Below are positions 7,628-16,422 of a stretch of DNA of 64,000 bases, in pieces. This stretch comes from an uncultured Rivibacter sp. GTDB taxonomy: Bacteria > Pseudomonadota > Gammaproteobacteria > Burkholderiales > Burkholderiaceae. The notes under the pieces are model-generated. The model worked only from the letters and a program-made list of their open reading frames with translations. It ran no database searches and was not told where the DNA came from. Made by a program: the position numbers and the translations under genes. The DNA lies in assembly GCA_946480925.1 (NCBI GenBank), contig CAMLLU010000010.1:1-64000 (forward strand), given 5' to 3'. Position 1 is the stretch's first letter. Each line of letters begins with the position of its first letter.

Positions 7628-7636
7628 TGTGGATAA
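7628..7636 (-). promoter_or_regulatory. DnaA box upstream of mnmG
   Basis: TGTGGATAA is the exact complement of the strong DnaA box TTATCCACA. It lies 59 bp before the mnmG start, next to TAACTAAAAT, which could serve as the mnmG -10. I found only this single consensus box, so this is not itself an origin, but it fits origin-proximal placement and DnaA control of mnmG. Confidence 0.55.
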
Positions 7637-7694
7637 CTAAAATTCAGGGTTTGCCCGCGTTGCTTCGAGCAATGCCTTCAGCCTGAGGCGCAAG

Positions 7695-9689
7695 ATGCTG
7701 TATCCCAAAGAATTCGACGTGATCGTGGTCGGCGGTGGCCATGCCGGCACCGAGGCCGCATTGGCGGCCGCCCGCATGGGTTGCGCCACGCTGCTGCTCA
7801 CCCACAACATCGAGACGCTGGGGCAGATGAGCTGCAACCCGTCGATCGGCGGCATCGGCAAGGGCCATCTGGTGAAGGAAATCGATGCCCTCGGCGGCGC
7901 GATGGCTGTCGCCACGGACGAGGGCGGCATCCAGTTCCGCATCCTGAATTCGTCCAAAGGGCCGGCCGTGCGGGCTACCCGTGCCCAGGCCGATCGCATT
8001 CTTTACAAGGCAGCGATCCGTCGCCGGCTCGAGAACCAACCCAATCTGTGGCTGTTCCAGCAGGCGGTGGACGACCTGATGGTGGAGGGCGATAGGGTCG
8101 TTGGCGCGGTTACCCAGGTGGGGTTGCGTTTCCGCGCTCGGGCGGTCGTGTTGACGGCCGGTACCTTTCTCGACGGCAAGATCCATGTCGGCCTGCAGAA
8201 CTACACCGCCGGCCGTGCCGGCGACCCAGCCGCGGTGAGCCTGTCGGCGCGGTTGAAGGAGCTGAAGCTGCCGCAGGGCCGGCTGAAGACGGGCACACCG
8301 CCTCGCATTGACGGCCGTTCGATCGACTTTTCCAAACTCACTGAACAACCCGGCGACGGCATGGACGGCAAGAACGCGGTGCCGGTGTTCAGCTTCCTGG
8401 GCTGGCCCGAGCAACATCCTCAGCAGCTGCCTTGCTGGATCACCCATACCAACGAGCGAACGCACGAGATCATTCGCAGCGGCTTCGACCGCAGCCCGAT
8501 GTTCACGGGTGTGATCGAAGGGGTGGGGCCGCGCTATTGCCCGAGCATCGAAGACAAGATCAACCGATTTGCCGACAAGACGTCGCACCAGATCTTTCTC
8601 GAGCCGGAAGGGCTGACGACGAACGAGTTCTATCCGAACGGCATCTCGACTTCGCTGCCCTTCGACATTCAATTGGCGGCAGTGCATTCGATGCCAGGGC
8701 TGGAGAGCGCTCACATCCTGCGGCCTGGGTACGCCATCGAGTACGACTATTTCGACCCCCGCGAACTGAAGTCGAACTTCGAAACCAAGGCCATCGGCGG
8801 GCTGTTCTTCGCCGGCCAGATCAACGGTACGACGGGCTATGAAGAAGCGGCTGCGCAGGGGCTGTTTGCCGGTGTGAATGCCGCGCTGCAGGTGCAGGGG
8901 CGTGACGCTTGGGTGCCGGGGCGCGAACAAGCCTATCTGGGGGTGCTGGTGGACGACCTGATCACCAAGGGTGTCACCGAGCCTTATCGCATGTTCACCA
9001 GTCGGGCTGAATTCCGGTTGCAGCTGCGCGAGGACAACGCCGACATGCGGCTGACTGAAATGGGGCGCGAGCTTGGCTTGGTAGGCGACGAACGCTGGGC
9101 GGCTTTCAATCGCAAGCGCGATGCTGTTTCACGTGAAACACGGCGGCTGAAGTCGACCTGGGTGCACCCGGCCATCTTGCCGGCAGTAGATGCCGAACGC
9201 CTGATCGGCAAAGCGCTGGAGCGCGAATACTCGTTGGCCGATTTGCTGCGCCGACCCGGAGTGGGCTTCGATGCAGTTGCTGCCGCTGGTGTTTTGGCTC
9301 GGCCGGACGCAGTGGTTTCACGTGAAACACTGAGGACGGAGCTCGGTGCTGCGCTGGCTGACGCCGTGATCGAGCAGATCGAGATCGCGACCAAGTACGC
9401 CGGCTATATCGACAAGCAGAACGACGAAGTCGAACGTGCCGCCAGCTACGAACACCTGAAGCTGCCGCCAGAGCTGGATTACCACCAAGTCAAGGCACTC
9501 AGCTTCGAGGTCCGCCAAAAGCTGAGCAAGCATCGGCCTGAAACGCTGGGCCAGGCATCACGCATTTCGGGCATCACGCCGGCCGCCATCTCGCTGCTGC
9601 TGATCCACCTCAAGAAGGGCCGCTTCAAGGGCTTCGAGCAACGGCCTGCCGCCAACGACGACACGCCGGCCGCCGGCGCAGCGGCGTGA
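7695..9689 (+). CDS. mnmG: tRNA uridine-5-carboxymethylaminomethyl(34) synthesis enzyme MnmG (GidA)
   Basis: A 664-residue FAD-binding partner of MnmE that installs the cmnm5 group on the wobble uridine of tRNAs. The dinucleotide-binding motif [12 protein letters not shown] starts near residue 11. [17 protein letters not shown], the PRIDGR segment and the C-terminal MnmE-contact region ([25 protein letters not shown]) are all family features, and the length is normal for the family (about 630-660). It overlaps rsmG by 4 nt (GTGA), the classical gidA-gidB arrangement near oriC. Two parS sites are embedded in its 3' half, encoding Val-Ser-Arg-Glu-Thr each time. Confidence 0.97.
   Translation: MLYPKEFDVIVVGGGHAGTEAALAAARMGCATLLLTHNIETLGQMSCNPSIGGIGKGHLVKEIDALGGAMAVATDEGGIQFRILNSSKGPAVRATRAQADRILYKAAIRRRLENQPNLWLFQQAVDDLMVEGDRVVGAVTQVGLRFRARAVVLTAGTFLDGKIHVGLQNYTAGRAGDPAAVSLSARLKELKLPQGRLKTGTPPRIDGRSIDFSKLTEQPGDGMDGKNAVPVFSFLGWPEQHPQQLPCWITHTNERTHEIIRSGFDRSPMFTGVIEGVGPRYCPSIEDKINRFADKTSHQIFLEPEGLTTNEFYPNGISTSLPFDIQLAAVHSMPGLESAHILRPGYAIEYDYFDPRELKSNFETKAIGGLFFAGQINGTTGYEEAAAQGLFAGVNAALQVQGRDAWVPGREQAYLGVLVDDLITKGVTEPYRMFTSRAEFRLQLREDNADMRLTEMGRELGLVGDERWAAFNRKRDAVSRETRRLKSTWVHPAILPAVDAERLIGKALEREYSLADLLRRPGVGFDAVAAAGVLARPDAVVSRETLRTELGAALADAVIEQIEIATKYAGYIDKQNDEVERAASYEHLKLPPELDYHQVKALSFEVRQKLSKHRPETLGQASRISGITPAAISLLLIHLKKGRFKGFEQRPAANDDTPAAGAAA
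9125..9140. promoter_or_regulatory. parS site 1 (inside mnmG)
   Basis: TGTTTCACGTGAAACA is a perfect 16-bp palindrome identical to the chromosomal parS consensus bound by ParB. It lies within mnmG, about 2 kb upstream of parA and 5.8 kb upstream of parB. Confidence 0.92.
9314..9329. promoter_or_regulatory. parS site 2 (inside mnmG)
   Basis: GGTTTCACGTGAAACA contains the intact 14-bp core GTTTCACGTGAAAC and differs from the site at 9125 only at its first base. It is 189 bp from that site, within mnmG. Confidence 0.88.
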
Positions 9690-10354
9690 GTGCGGTCGAA
9701 GCCCGGCAGGGTGGGGGGCTGGCCGAGCGACTTGGTGCCGGTGTGACGGAGCTCGGCCTGCCGTTGAAGCAAGGTCAGCTCGATCAGCTACTGGCCTACT
9801 TGGCGCTGATCGACAAGTGGAACCGGGTTTACAACCTCACCGCAGTGCGTGATCCGGCCGAAATGCTGACCCAGCATCTGCTCGACAGCCTGGCCGTGGT
9901 GTTGCCGCTGCAGCGCCAGTTGGCAGGGAGCCCGGCGCCAGTGCTGGACGTGGGTGCGGGCGCCGGGCTGCCGGGCGTCGCGCTCGCCATTGCCTGCTCC
10001 GAGCTGAATGTCGCCTGCGTCGATGCGGTGGCCAAGAAGGCAAGCTTCATCCGTCAGGTCGCTGCGGAGCTTTCGCTGCCCAATCTGCAAGGGCTTCACG
10101 CACGGGTCGAAACTCTGGCCCCGCGAACCTGGGGCGTGATCACATCCCGGGCCTTTGCCTCGCTGGTCGACTTCGTTGCCCTGACACGCAGTTCATTGGC
10201 GCCTGGAGGGATGTGGATGGCAATGAAGGGCAAGCGTCCGGACGCTGAAATCGCAGCGCTGCCCGCCGAAGTGGAAGTGTTTCACGTGGAACCTTTGCAG
10301 GTTCCTGGGTTGTCTGCCGACCGGTGCATCGTCTGGATGCGCCTGCGAGCCTGA
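9686..10354 (+). CDS. rsmG: 16S rRNA (guanine527-N7)-methyltransferase RsmG (GidB)
   Basis: 222 residues starting at GTG 9686, overlapping the mnmG stop. The motif [32 protein letters not shown] is the RsmG N-terminal signature, and [17 protein letters not shown] is the SAM-binding loop. [15 protein letters not shown] and [14 protein letters not shown] are further conserved segments. The enzyme methylates G527 of 16S rRNA in the 530 loop. A parS-like site lies in its 3' end (10278-10293). It is cotranscribed with mnmG and probably with the lysE gene 10 nt downstream. Confidence 0.95.
   Translation: MSAVEARQGGGLAERLGAGVTELGLPLKQGQLDQLLAYLALIDKWNRVYNLTAVRDPAEMLTQHLLDSLAVVLPLQRQLAGSPAPVLDVGAGAGLPGVALAIACSELNVACVDAVAKKASFIRQVAAELSLPNLQGLHARVETLAPRTWGVITSRAFASLVDFVALTRSSLAPGGMWMAMKGKRPDAEIAALPAEVEVFHVEPLQVPGLSADRCIVWMRLRA
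10278..10293. promoter_or_regulatory. parS-like site 3 (inside rsmG)
   Basis: TGTTTCACGTGGAACC keeps the CACGTG core and matches the perfect site at 9125 at 14 of 16 positions. It is less symmetric than the two mnmG sites, so affinity may be lower. Confidence 0.6.
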
Positions 10355-10364
10355 GGAGCACACG

Positions 10365-10976
10365 ATGCTGGGGATCACTGACTATGGCTCGTTCTGCGCG
10401 GCGATCCTGCTTTTTCTGGCCTTGCCGGGGCCCGGCACCTTCACCTTGCTCACCGCGACCGGCAAGGGTGGCTTTCGTGCCGGCGCGGCTGCGACCCTTG
10501 GCGTGATCGCTGGAGACCAAGTGCTCATGTGGCTGGCCGTTGCCGGTGTGGCGGCACTGCTGGCCGCGTATCCCACTGTCTTCAAGGCGGTGCAATACCT
10601 CGGGGCGGCCTACCTCGCGTGGATCGGCGTGAAGCTGATGTTCGCCAAAGAGGGGGCCGCGCCAGTGATCGACATCAAGCCCGGCCGCTACTTCCGCCAA
10701 GCGGCGCTGATCACCCTCTTGAACCCGAAAGCCATCGTCTTCTACATGGCGTTCTTCCCGTTGTTCATCGACCCCGCCGCGCACCGAGGTGCCACCACGT
10801 TTGTGGCGATGGCGGCCACCATCGCGACCATCACGCTGGTCTACTGCCTCGCGCTGTGTGCGTTTGCCAATGCCGTGGCGGCCAAGGTCAGGGCGCACCG
10901 CCGCGTCGCGCGGCTGCTCGAACGGGCGGCTGGGGTGTTCCTGGTCGGCTTCGGCGTCAAGCTCGGTACGCAATAG
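10365..10976 (+). CDS. LysE-family amino acid exporter
   Basis: 203 residues of the LysE/RhtB family, typical length. The N-terminus LFLALPGPGTFTLLTATGKGGFRAG carries the family Pro-Gly-Pro motif. About six hydrophobic helices follow, with the conserved loop YLGAAYLAWIGVKLMFA and ALITLLNPKAIVFYMAFFPLF. The likely role is efflux of an amino acid or homoserine-lactone-like solute; the substrate cannot be predicted. GAGGAG at 10353-10358 supports the ATG at 10365. It sits between rsmG and parA on the same strand. Confidence 0.92.
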   Translation: MLGITDYGSFCAAILLFLALPGPGTFTLLTATGKGGFRAGAAATLGVIAGDQVLMWLAVAGVAALLAAYPTVFKAVQYLGAAYLAWIGVKLMFAKEGAAPVIDIKPGRYFRQAALITLLNPKAIVFYMAFFPLFIDPAAHRGATTFVAMAATIATITLVYCLALCAFANAVAAKVRAHRRVARLLERAAGVFLVGFGVKLGTQ

Positions 10977-11107
10977 AAATAGATCGAGACGGGCCGAGCG
11001 CTGGCATTGTGGGTTGCCAGCAACCGAAGCCGAGGCGGCCTCAACGACAATACCGGGCTTCACTCGAGCGCCCTGCCGGGTAGCGCCGCTTCCTCTGCAC
11101 AACACCC

Positions 11108-11878
11108 ATGGCCAAGATCTTCTGCATTGCCAACCAGAAAGGCGGCGTCGGTAAAACCACCACCACCGTCAACCTCGCGGCCGGGCTGGCGCAGATCGGC
11201 CAGCGCGTGCTGGTGGTCGATCTCGATCCGCAGGGCAACGCCACCATGGGATCCGGCGTGGACAAGAGGGCGCTGCCATTGAGCGTCTACGACGTGCTGC
11301 TGGGTTCGGCGTCCGTCACTGAAGCTCGCCGCCATTCCGAAAAGGCGGGCTACGACGTCCTCGGCGCCAACCGCGAGCTGGCAGGCGCCGAAGTCGAGCT
11401 TGTCGAGCTGGAGCAGCGTGACAAGCGCCTGAAGGCCGCGCTGGCCACGGTGGAGGCGGCCTACGACTTCATGCTGATCGATTGCCCGCCTTCCTTGAGC
11501 CTGCTCACGCTCAACGGGCTGTGCAGTGCGCACGGCGTGATCGTGCCGATGCAGTGCGAATACTTCGCGCTCGAAGGGCTGTCGGACCTGGTCAACACCA
11601 TCAAGCAGGTGCATGCCAACCTCAACCGAGACCTGCAGATCATCGGCCTGTTGCGCGTGATGTACGACCCGCGCATCACCTTGCAGGCGCAGGTGAGCGA
11701 TCAGCTCAAGGCGCATTTCGGCGAAAAGGTCTTCAACACCGTGATCCCGCGCAACGTTCGGCTGGCCGAAGCGCCGAGCTACGGGCTGCCTGGCGTGGTG
11801 TTCGATCCAGGGTCCCGCGGCGCCCACGCTTTCGTTGAGTTTGCACGCGAAATGGTCGAGCGTATTCGCAGCATGTGA
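11108..11878 (+). CDS. parA: Chromosome partitioning ATPase ParA
   Basis: 256 residues of a Walker-type ParA/Soj ATPase without an N-terminal HTH, as in chromosomal ParA. The deviant Walker A KGGVGKTTTTVNLAAGL begins near residue 11, Walker A' is VLVVDLDPQGNATMG, and Walker B is FMLIDCPPSLSLLT. It binds DNA nonspecifically in the ATP state and moves ParB-parS complexes. parS sites lie 0.8-2 kb upstream. Its last bases overlap the start of the acetyltransferase gene, and its usual partner parB is 3 kb further on. Confidence 0.96.
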   Translation: MAKIFCIANQKGGVGKTTTTVNLAAGLAQIGQRVLVVDLDPQGNATMGSGVDKRALPLSVYDVLLGSASVTEARRHSEKAGYDVLGANRELAGAEVELVELEQRDKRLKAALATVEAAYDFMLIDCPPSLSLLTLNGLCSAHGVIVPMQCEYFALEGLSDLVNTIKQVHANLNRDLQIIGLLRVMYDPRITLQAQVSDQLKAHFGEKVFNTVIPRNVRLAEAPSYGLPGVVFDPGSRGAHAFVEFAREMVERIRSM

Positions 11879-12675
11879 GCGATCACATGCTGCTGAAATT
11901 CGATCTTCACTTGCTTTCCCGTATTGAAGACGCCGGCCTCAACGCGAGCGCACCAACGCAGCAGCGCTGGCTGGACGGGTGGTTGGTGCGCTTGTCGCCG
12001 GGCAAAGCCAAGCGGGCCCGTTGCGTGAACGCGGTGGCTGAGGGGCGGCTGCCGTTGGCCGAGAAGCTGCGTCGTTGTGAATCTGTCTATGCGCAAGCCG
12101 GGCTGCCGTTTTTTGTGCGCGTCACGCCCTTCACGCAGCCGAACGGGCTGGACGAAGTACTTGATGCCCAAGGGTGGGCCCGTGTGGACGACACACGGGT
12201 GATGGTGCTGTCGACCATCAATCCACCAGCCGTGGCCAACGACTGGCCGGCCGGCTCCCGCCTGGAACCACTCGACGCCGAGGCGTTTGCTCAAGCGGTT
12301 GGCGAACTGCGTGGTTCACCGATGTCGCAGCGTGCCGCGCATGCTGAGCGGCTCCTGGCATCTCCCGTACCCTACAAAGGCTGGGCGATTCTGGCTGGCG
12401 ATGACGTGATCACCTGCGGCCAGTTCGCCATCGAAGACGATCTGGCAGGGCTGTATGACGTTTTCACGGCACCGGCATACCGTGGGCAAGGATGGGCACG
12501 CCGGCTGTGCAATGCGTTGCTCATGCATGCGTATGCCGAAGGCGCACACGTGGCTTACCTTCAGGTGGAGGCCGACAACGAAGCGGCCCGCGCCATCTAT
12601 CACGGCCTGGGTTTCGTCGACGCTTATGCCTATCACTACCGCTACCGCGAGGCTAGGCGCGATTCACCCCTCTGA
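11875..12675 (+). CDS. GNAT-family N-acetyltransferase
   Basis: 266 residues from GTG 11875, which overlaps the parA stop; ATG 11887 is an alternative. The N-terminal half is a divergent acetyltransferase-like region (RWLDGWLVRLSPGKAKRARCVN). The C-terminal GNAT core has the acetyl-CoA loop VFTAPAYRGQGWARRLCNALL and LQVEADNEAARAIYHGLGFVDAYAYHYR. The substrate is unknown. Coupling to parA suggests co-expression with the partition genes but not a role in segregation. Confidence 0.88.
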   Translation: MSDHMLLKFDLHLLSRIEDAGLNASAPTQQRWLDGWLVRLSPGKAKRARCVNAVAEGRLPLAEKLRRCESVYAQAGLPFFVRVTPFTQPNGLDEVLDAQGWARVDDTRVMVLSTINPPAVANDWPAGSRLEPLDAEAFAQAVGELRGSPMSQRAAHAERLLASPVPYKGWAILAGDDVITCGQFAIEDDLAGLYDVFTAPAYRGQGWARRLCNALLMHAYAEGAHVAYLQVEADNEAARAIYHGLGFVDAYAYHYRYREARRDSPL

Positions 12676-12756
12676 ATGGGGGCGGCGGAATTGGCGCCGC
12701 TTCCTAGAATCGCGGCGGCTTTTTTGCTTTACAACGGTCCGGGAGGGGCGCATCAG

Positions 12757-14289
12757 ATGAGCACGTCACAAAAAATATCCAGCTTGGTCGCACTGGCTGC
12801 GATCTGCATGGTGGCTGCATGTGGCGGTGGAGGAGGCTCTGCCGGCACATCCGCCTTCGGTCAGCAGCCTGGCGGCGACACCTCGCTGGCTCAGCGGTGC
12901 TCGCCCAACAATCCGTATCGGGGCGATGCCACTGCGGCCACGGGCACCGGCACGTTGGCTATCGAGCGATCCTGGATCCGGTCCTACATCGACGAGGCCT
13001 ACCTGTGGTACGAAAAGGTGCCGGCTGTGGACACAGCCTCGTACAACAACGATACGCCGCAAGGGTTCATGTCATCGATCAGCGGCTACTTCAAAGCTCT
13101 GACCGGCATCCCGGAGGACCGTTTCAGCTTCGTCTACTCGACCAAGGCTTGGCAGGACCTCACAATCTCCGGTGTTTCGCTGGCGTACGGCGCGGAGTGG
13201 CTCATCGGCAGCACGAGCGCACCATACAACGTTCGCATCGGCTACATCGACCCCAACTCTCCAGCGAGTGCTGCCTCACTGATGCGCGGAGACACGATCG
13301 AGTCGATCAACGGCACGGCGGTGAACCAGCTGAGCTACCAGGATCTGCGGTCCCATCTGTATCCGAGCGACACCACGCAGCGCAACTTCGTCTTCAGCAG
13401 GGCGGGGACCCCCCTGTCTGCCGTCAACATGTCGGCGACCAACATCGTCAAGACGCCCGTGCTGAACGCCTCGGTGGTGAACGTGAATGGCCAGAAGATC
13501 GGATACATGGTCTTCAACGACCATCTGGTCACGGCTGAAGCGCAACTCATCGAAGCGATCAACACCTTCAAGAGCCAGCAGGTGAGCGATCTGGTGCTGG
13601 ACATGCGCTACAACGGCGGCGGCTATCTCTACATTGCGAGCCGACTGGCCTACATGATTGCCGGCCCGGACTTCACCTACACCGAGGGCACGTCCAAGAC
13701 CTTCGAGAAGCTGCAATTCAACAGCAAGCGCACGGCTGACAACGCGCGGCCGGCCACCCCGTTCTACAACACCTCGTGCATTGCCAACGCCAACTTCCAG
13801 TGCACCAGCACGCAACCGCTGCCCACGCTGAACCTGGGTCGCGTCTATGTACTCACCAGTGGCGGCACCTGCTCGGCCAGTGAATCGGTCATCAACGGAC
13901 TGCGTGGCGTGGGGGTGGAGGTCCATCTCGTCGGCACCAACACCTGCGGCAAGCCTTATGGCTTCAGTGCCAAGGACAACTGCGGCATTTCGTACTTCCC
14001 GATCGAGTTCAAGGGCGTCAATGCCGTCGGTTTTGGCGACTATGCCAGCGGCTTTGCGGCTGCCTGTACGGCAGGTGATGATCTCAGCCGGCAGCTGGGT
14101 GACACCAGCGAAGCGAAGTTCGCCACGGCTCTGTACATGCGCGCCAACGGCAATGCCTGCCCGCCGACGCCCCTGGGCCTGAACAAGTCCGCGATCGAGG
14201 CCGCCAAGCAAGGGCAACCGGCAAGCGACGGGTTGATGCTGCGTGGTCCGATTCGCGAAAACCGCCTCCACCTCAACCTGCAGCACTGA
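12757..14289 (+). CDS. S41-family peptidase, lipoprotein
   Basis: 510 residues from ATG 12757 with GGGAGG at 12741. The signal peptide ends in the lipobox-like VAAC followed by GGGGGS, so it should be a lipid-anchored periplasmic or outer-membrane protein. A PDZ domain lies at about 140-220 (GYIDPNSPASAASLMRGDTIESING). The tail-specific protease fold carries VLDMRYNGGGYL and the nucleophile region TSGGTCSASESVINGL, followed by VHLVGTNTCGKPYGF. It resembles C-terminal processing peptidases of the secreted lipoprotein type. It is one of three genes lying between parA and parB. Confidence 0.88.
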   Translation: MSTSQKISSLVALAAICMVAACGGGGGSAGTSAFGQQPGGDTSLAQRCSPNNPYRGDATAATGTGTLAIERSWIRSYIDEAYLWYEKVPAVDTASYNNDTPQGFMSSISGYFKALTGIPEDRFSFVYSTKAWQDLTISGVSLAYGAEWLIGSTSAPYNVRIGYIDPNSPASAASLMRGDTIESINGTAVNQLSYQDLRSHLYPSDTTQRNFVFSRAGTPLSAVNMSATNIVKTPVLNASVVNVNGQKIGYMVFNDHLVTAEAQLIEAINTFKSQQVSDLVLDMRYNGGGYLYIASRLAYMIAGPDFTYTEGTSKTFEKLQFNSKRTADNARPATPFYNTSCIANANFQCTSTQPLPTLNLGRVYVLTSGGTCSASESVINGLRGVGVEVHLVGTNTCGKPYGFSAKDNCGISYFPIEFKGVNAVGFGDYASGFAAACTAGDDLSRQLGDTSEAKFATALYMRANGNACPPTPLGLNKSAIEAAKQGQPASDGLMLRGPIRENRLHLNLQH

Positions 14290-14293
14290 CGCG

Positions 14294-14836
14294 GTGACCG
14301 GCAGTCCTCGCATCCTGCTGCTGCCGGGTTGGCTCGACTCCGGCCCCGCACACTGGCAAAGCCGCTGGGAAGCGGCGTTCGGCGATCGTCGTGTCGTGCA
14401 GGACGACTGGCTGTGGCCCCGGCGAGGTGACTGGATGGCGCAGCTCGAGGAGGTGCTGCTCGAAAGCACCGAGCCGGCGGTGCTGGTCGCGCACAGTCTG
14501 GGCTGCCAGCTGGCGGCGGCCTGGGCTTCGCACAGCCGGCAGTTGCACCGCGTCAAGGCCGCGCTGCTGGTCGCCCCGCCCGACGTGGAACGCGACGACA
14601 CACCGCCGCAGCTGCACAACTGGCGGCCGATGCTGCGCCAGCGGCTGCCGTTCCCCGCGCTGGCCGTCGTGAGCCAGGACGACCCCTACTGCTCGCCGGC
14701 GCGTGCCGCAGCCTTGGCCGCGGACTGGGGTGCCGACCTCGTGTCCATCGGTACGCGAGGGCACATCAACGGGGACTCCGGGCTGGGCGACTGGCCCGAG
14801 GGCCGTGCATTGCTGCAGGCGTTGATCGACGGTTGA
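14294..14836 (+). CDS. RBBP9/YdeN-type alpha/beta hydrolase
   Basis: 180 residues from GTG 14294, 5 nt after the peptidase stop. The sequence ILLLPGWLDSGPAHWQSRW...AVLVAHSLGCQLAAAW carries the nucleophile elbow HSLGC. The Asp is in VVSQDDPYCSP and the His in GTRGHINGDSGLGDW, completing the Ser-Asp-His triad of small RBBP9-type serine hydrolases. The physiological substrate is unknown. It is likely cotranscribed with the S41 gene; parB starts 55 nt downstream with its own probable promoter. Confidence 0.85.
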   Translation: MTGSPRILLLPGWLDSGPAHWQSRWEAAFGDRRVVQDDWLWPRRGDWMAQLEEVLLESTEPAVLVAHSLGCQLAAAWASHSRQLHRVKAALLVAPPDVERDDTPPQLHNWRPMLRQRLPFPALAVVSQDDPYCSPARAAALAADWGADLVSIGTRGHINGDSGLGDWPEGRALLQALIDG

Positions 14837-14890
14837 CGCCGGCGCTCTGCGCCGCGGAGCACGCGGTTTTGTCGGGGACAATCCGCGCCC

Positions 14891-15787
14891 ATGGTCACGA
14901 AAAAACCCAAAGGCCTCGGTCTCGGCCTCGAAGCGCTACTCGGCCCCAAGGTCCCCGACGCTCCGGCCGCGGGCGACGCCATCCGCAACCCCACGACGCT
15001 GAAGCTCGACCTGCTGCAGCCCGGCAAATACCAGCCGCGCACGCGCATGGACGAAGGCTCGTTGTACGAGCTGGCCGAAAGCATCAAATCGCAGGGCGTG
15101 ATGCAGCCCATCCTCGTGCGGCCGGTGGGTGGGGGGCGCTACGAGATCATCGCCGGCGAACGGCGTTCGCGCGCCGCGAAGCTGGCCGGGCTCGACGCAG
15201 TGCCCGTGCTGGTGAAGGAAGTGCCCGACGAGGCGGCCGCGGTGATGGCGCTGATCGAGAACATCCAGCGCGAAGACCTGAACCCGCTCGAAGAAGCCCA
15301 TGGCCTGAAGCGGCTGACCGACGAATTCGGCCTCACGCACGAGCAGGCAGCGCAGGCGGTGGGCCGTTCGCGCAGCGCCGCGTCGAACCTGTTGCGCCTG
15401 CTGAACCTGGCTGAGCCGGTGCAGCAGATGCTGATGGTCGGTGACCTCGACATGGGCCACGCACGCGCGTTGCTGGCACTCGACCGCGCACACCAGATCA
15501 CCAACGCCAACGAGATCGTGGCCAAGAAGCTTTCGGTGCGTGAAGCCGAGAAGCTGGTGGCGCGTGCAGCCAAGGGCCGGCAGACGCCGCTGATGCGCAT
15601 CAAGGCCGACAAGCCGCGCGATCTCGTGCGCATCGAAGAAGAGCTGGCCGACCTGTTGACCGCGCCGATCGAGATCCGCGTCAAGAAGCGCACCAAGCGC
15701 GGTGAACAAGGCGAAGTGGCCATTGCCTTCGGCTCGCTCGATGAGTTGAACGGCCTGATCGACAAGCTGCGCGGCCCGCAGGATTGA
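14891..15787 (+). CDS. parB: Chromosome partitioning CTPase ParB
   Basis: 298 residues. The N-terminal CTP-binding half includes YQPRTRMDEGSLYELAESIKSQGVMQPILVRP, the GERR motif in AGERRSRAAKLAGL, and LIENIQREDLNPLEEA. The central HTH is LTHEQAAQAVGRSRSAASNLLRLLNL, and a basic linker and dimerisation tail follow. It loads at the parS sites found in mnmG and rsmG and slides as a clamp. The start ATG 14891 follows a GACAAT hexamer by 8 nt with no Shine-Dalgarno, so it may be leaderless. It is separated from parA by three unrelated genes. Confidence 0.96.
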   Translation: MVTKKPKGLGLGLEALLGPKVPDAPAAGDAIRNPTTLKLDLLQPGKYQPRTRMDEGSLYELAESIKSQGVMQPILVRPVGGGRYEIIAGERRSRAAKLAGLDAVPVLVKEVPDEAAAVMALIENIQREDLNPLEEAHGLKRLTDEFGLTHEQAAQAVGRSRSAASNLLRLLNLAEPVQQMLMVGDLDMGHARALLALDRAHQITNANEIVAKKLSVREAEKLVARAAKGRQTPLMRIKADKPRDLVRIEEELADLLTAPIEIRVKKRTKRGEQGEVAIAFGSLDELNGLIDKLRGPQD

Positions 15788-16422
15788 GCCGAGCCGCAAC
15801 GCTCGAAGCGCCAGCGGCAGACCCTGGCGCCCTTGCGGCCCCTTGCAGCCGCTTTCAAAGTAGCCATCGACGACAGATGGCCGCAGCGCACGTCAGCGCA
15901 CCACCACACGATCCACATTGCTGCTCCTCGCATCGGTCTGCGCGGCGGCATGGTCGCGTTTGTGCGTCAGCATGTTGACGCTGGCCGAACGTAGTGGTCC
16001 GCTGCGCAAAATCTTGACGCGAAAAGGGTTAATCCCTAAAACAAATCGGCCTGAAAAAGGCGCAGCATGCATTCCATGAAAGCAGCCCGAAGCGCAAAAA
16101 GCATGTGCTGGCGCCGCACAACGGCAAGCCCGCCGCGAGCGACTGCGCATGCCCAGGCTTCTGCGTTGACAACGTATGACCTGAGGAACTTGCACGCGAA
16201 ACAGGGCTCCCTCGTCCGGCAGTGGCGCAACGCGCCGGAAAGGGGCATGCTCCTTGCAACGCAGTGCGAGAACAAGACGGCAAAGACGGCTTTTCTCGGC
16301 ACATGCAAGGCGCGAATTTGAACGATCTTTGAGTCAGCCAGGTAGCGCGACACGTGGCTTGCACTTGCGACACGTGGCACGCTGCCTCCGGAACAGCTCG
16401 GTAGAGGATTGGAGGTCAAACG
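15788..16422. other. 635-bp intergenic region without a convincing gene
   Basis: Open frames here (up to 127 codons on the minus strand, 84 on the plus strand) show no recognisable family and no good ribosome site. The region is AT-richer around 16000-16060. The 3' end contains a pair of 12-bp direct repeats (16347-16378) before prkA. It probably holds the prkA operon promoter and 5' leader. I see no tRNA-like or rRNA-like sequence. Confidence 0.5.
16347..16378 (+). repeat. 12-bp direct repeat pair upstream of prkA
   Basis: GCGACACGTGGC occurs at 16347-16358 and again at 16367-16378. The repeats are 20 bp apart start to start, about two helical turns, and 44 bp before the prkA start. This spacing suits binding of two regulator units on one DNA face; the regulator is unknown. 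Confidence 0.5.

Noticed and set aside
7628..7694. Replication origin upstream of mnmG
   Set aside because: Only one consensus DnaA box and no AT-rich unwinding element; the gap is 133 bp. The origin may be near but is not shown here.
9125..9140. Restriction or phage attachment palindrome
   Set aside because: It matches parS exactly and parA/parB are adjacent, which explains it fully.
16067..16321. 84-codon frame in the 635-bp gap
   Set aside because: No family resemblance, no Shine-Dalgarno; codon use does not resemble neighbouring genes.
16341..16390. Possible sigma-54 promoter (TGGC...TTGC) upstream of prkA
   Set aside because: The GG to GC distance is 9 nt instead of the required 10 in the best candidate, and the next (TGGCAC...TCCG) lacks the -12 GC.
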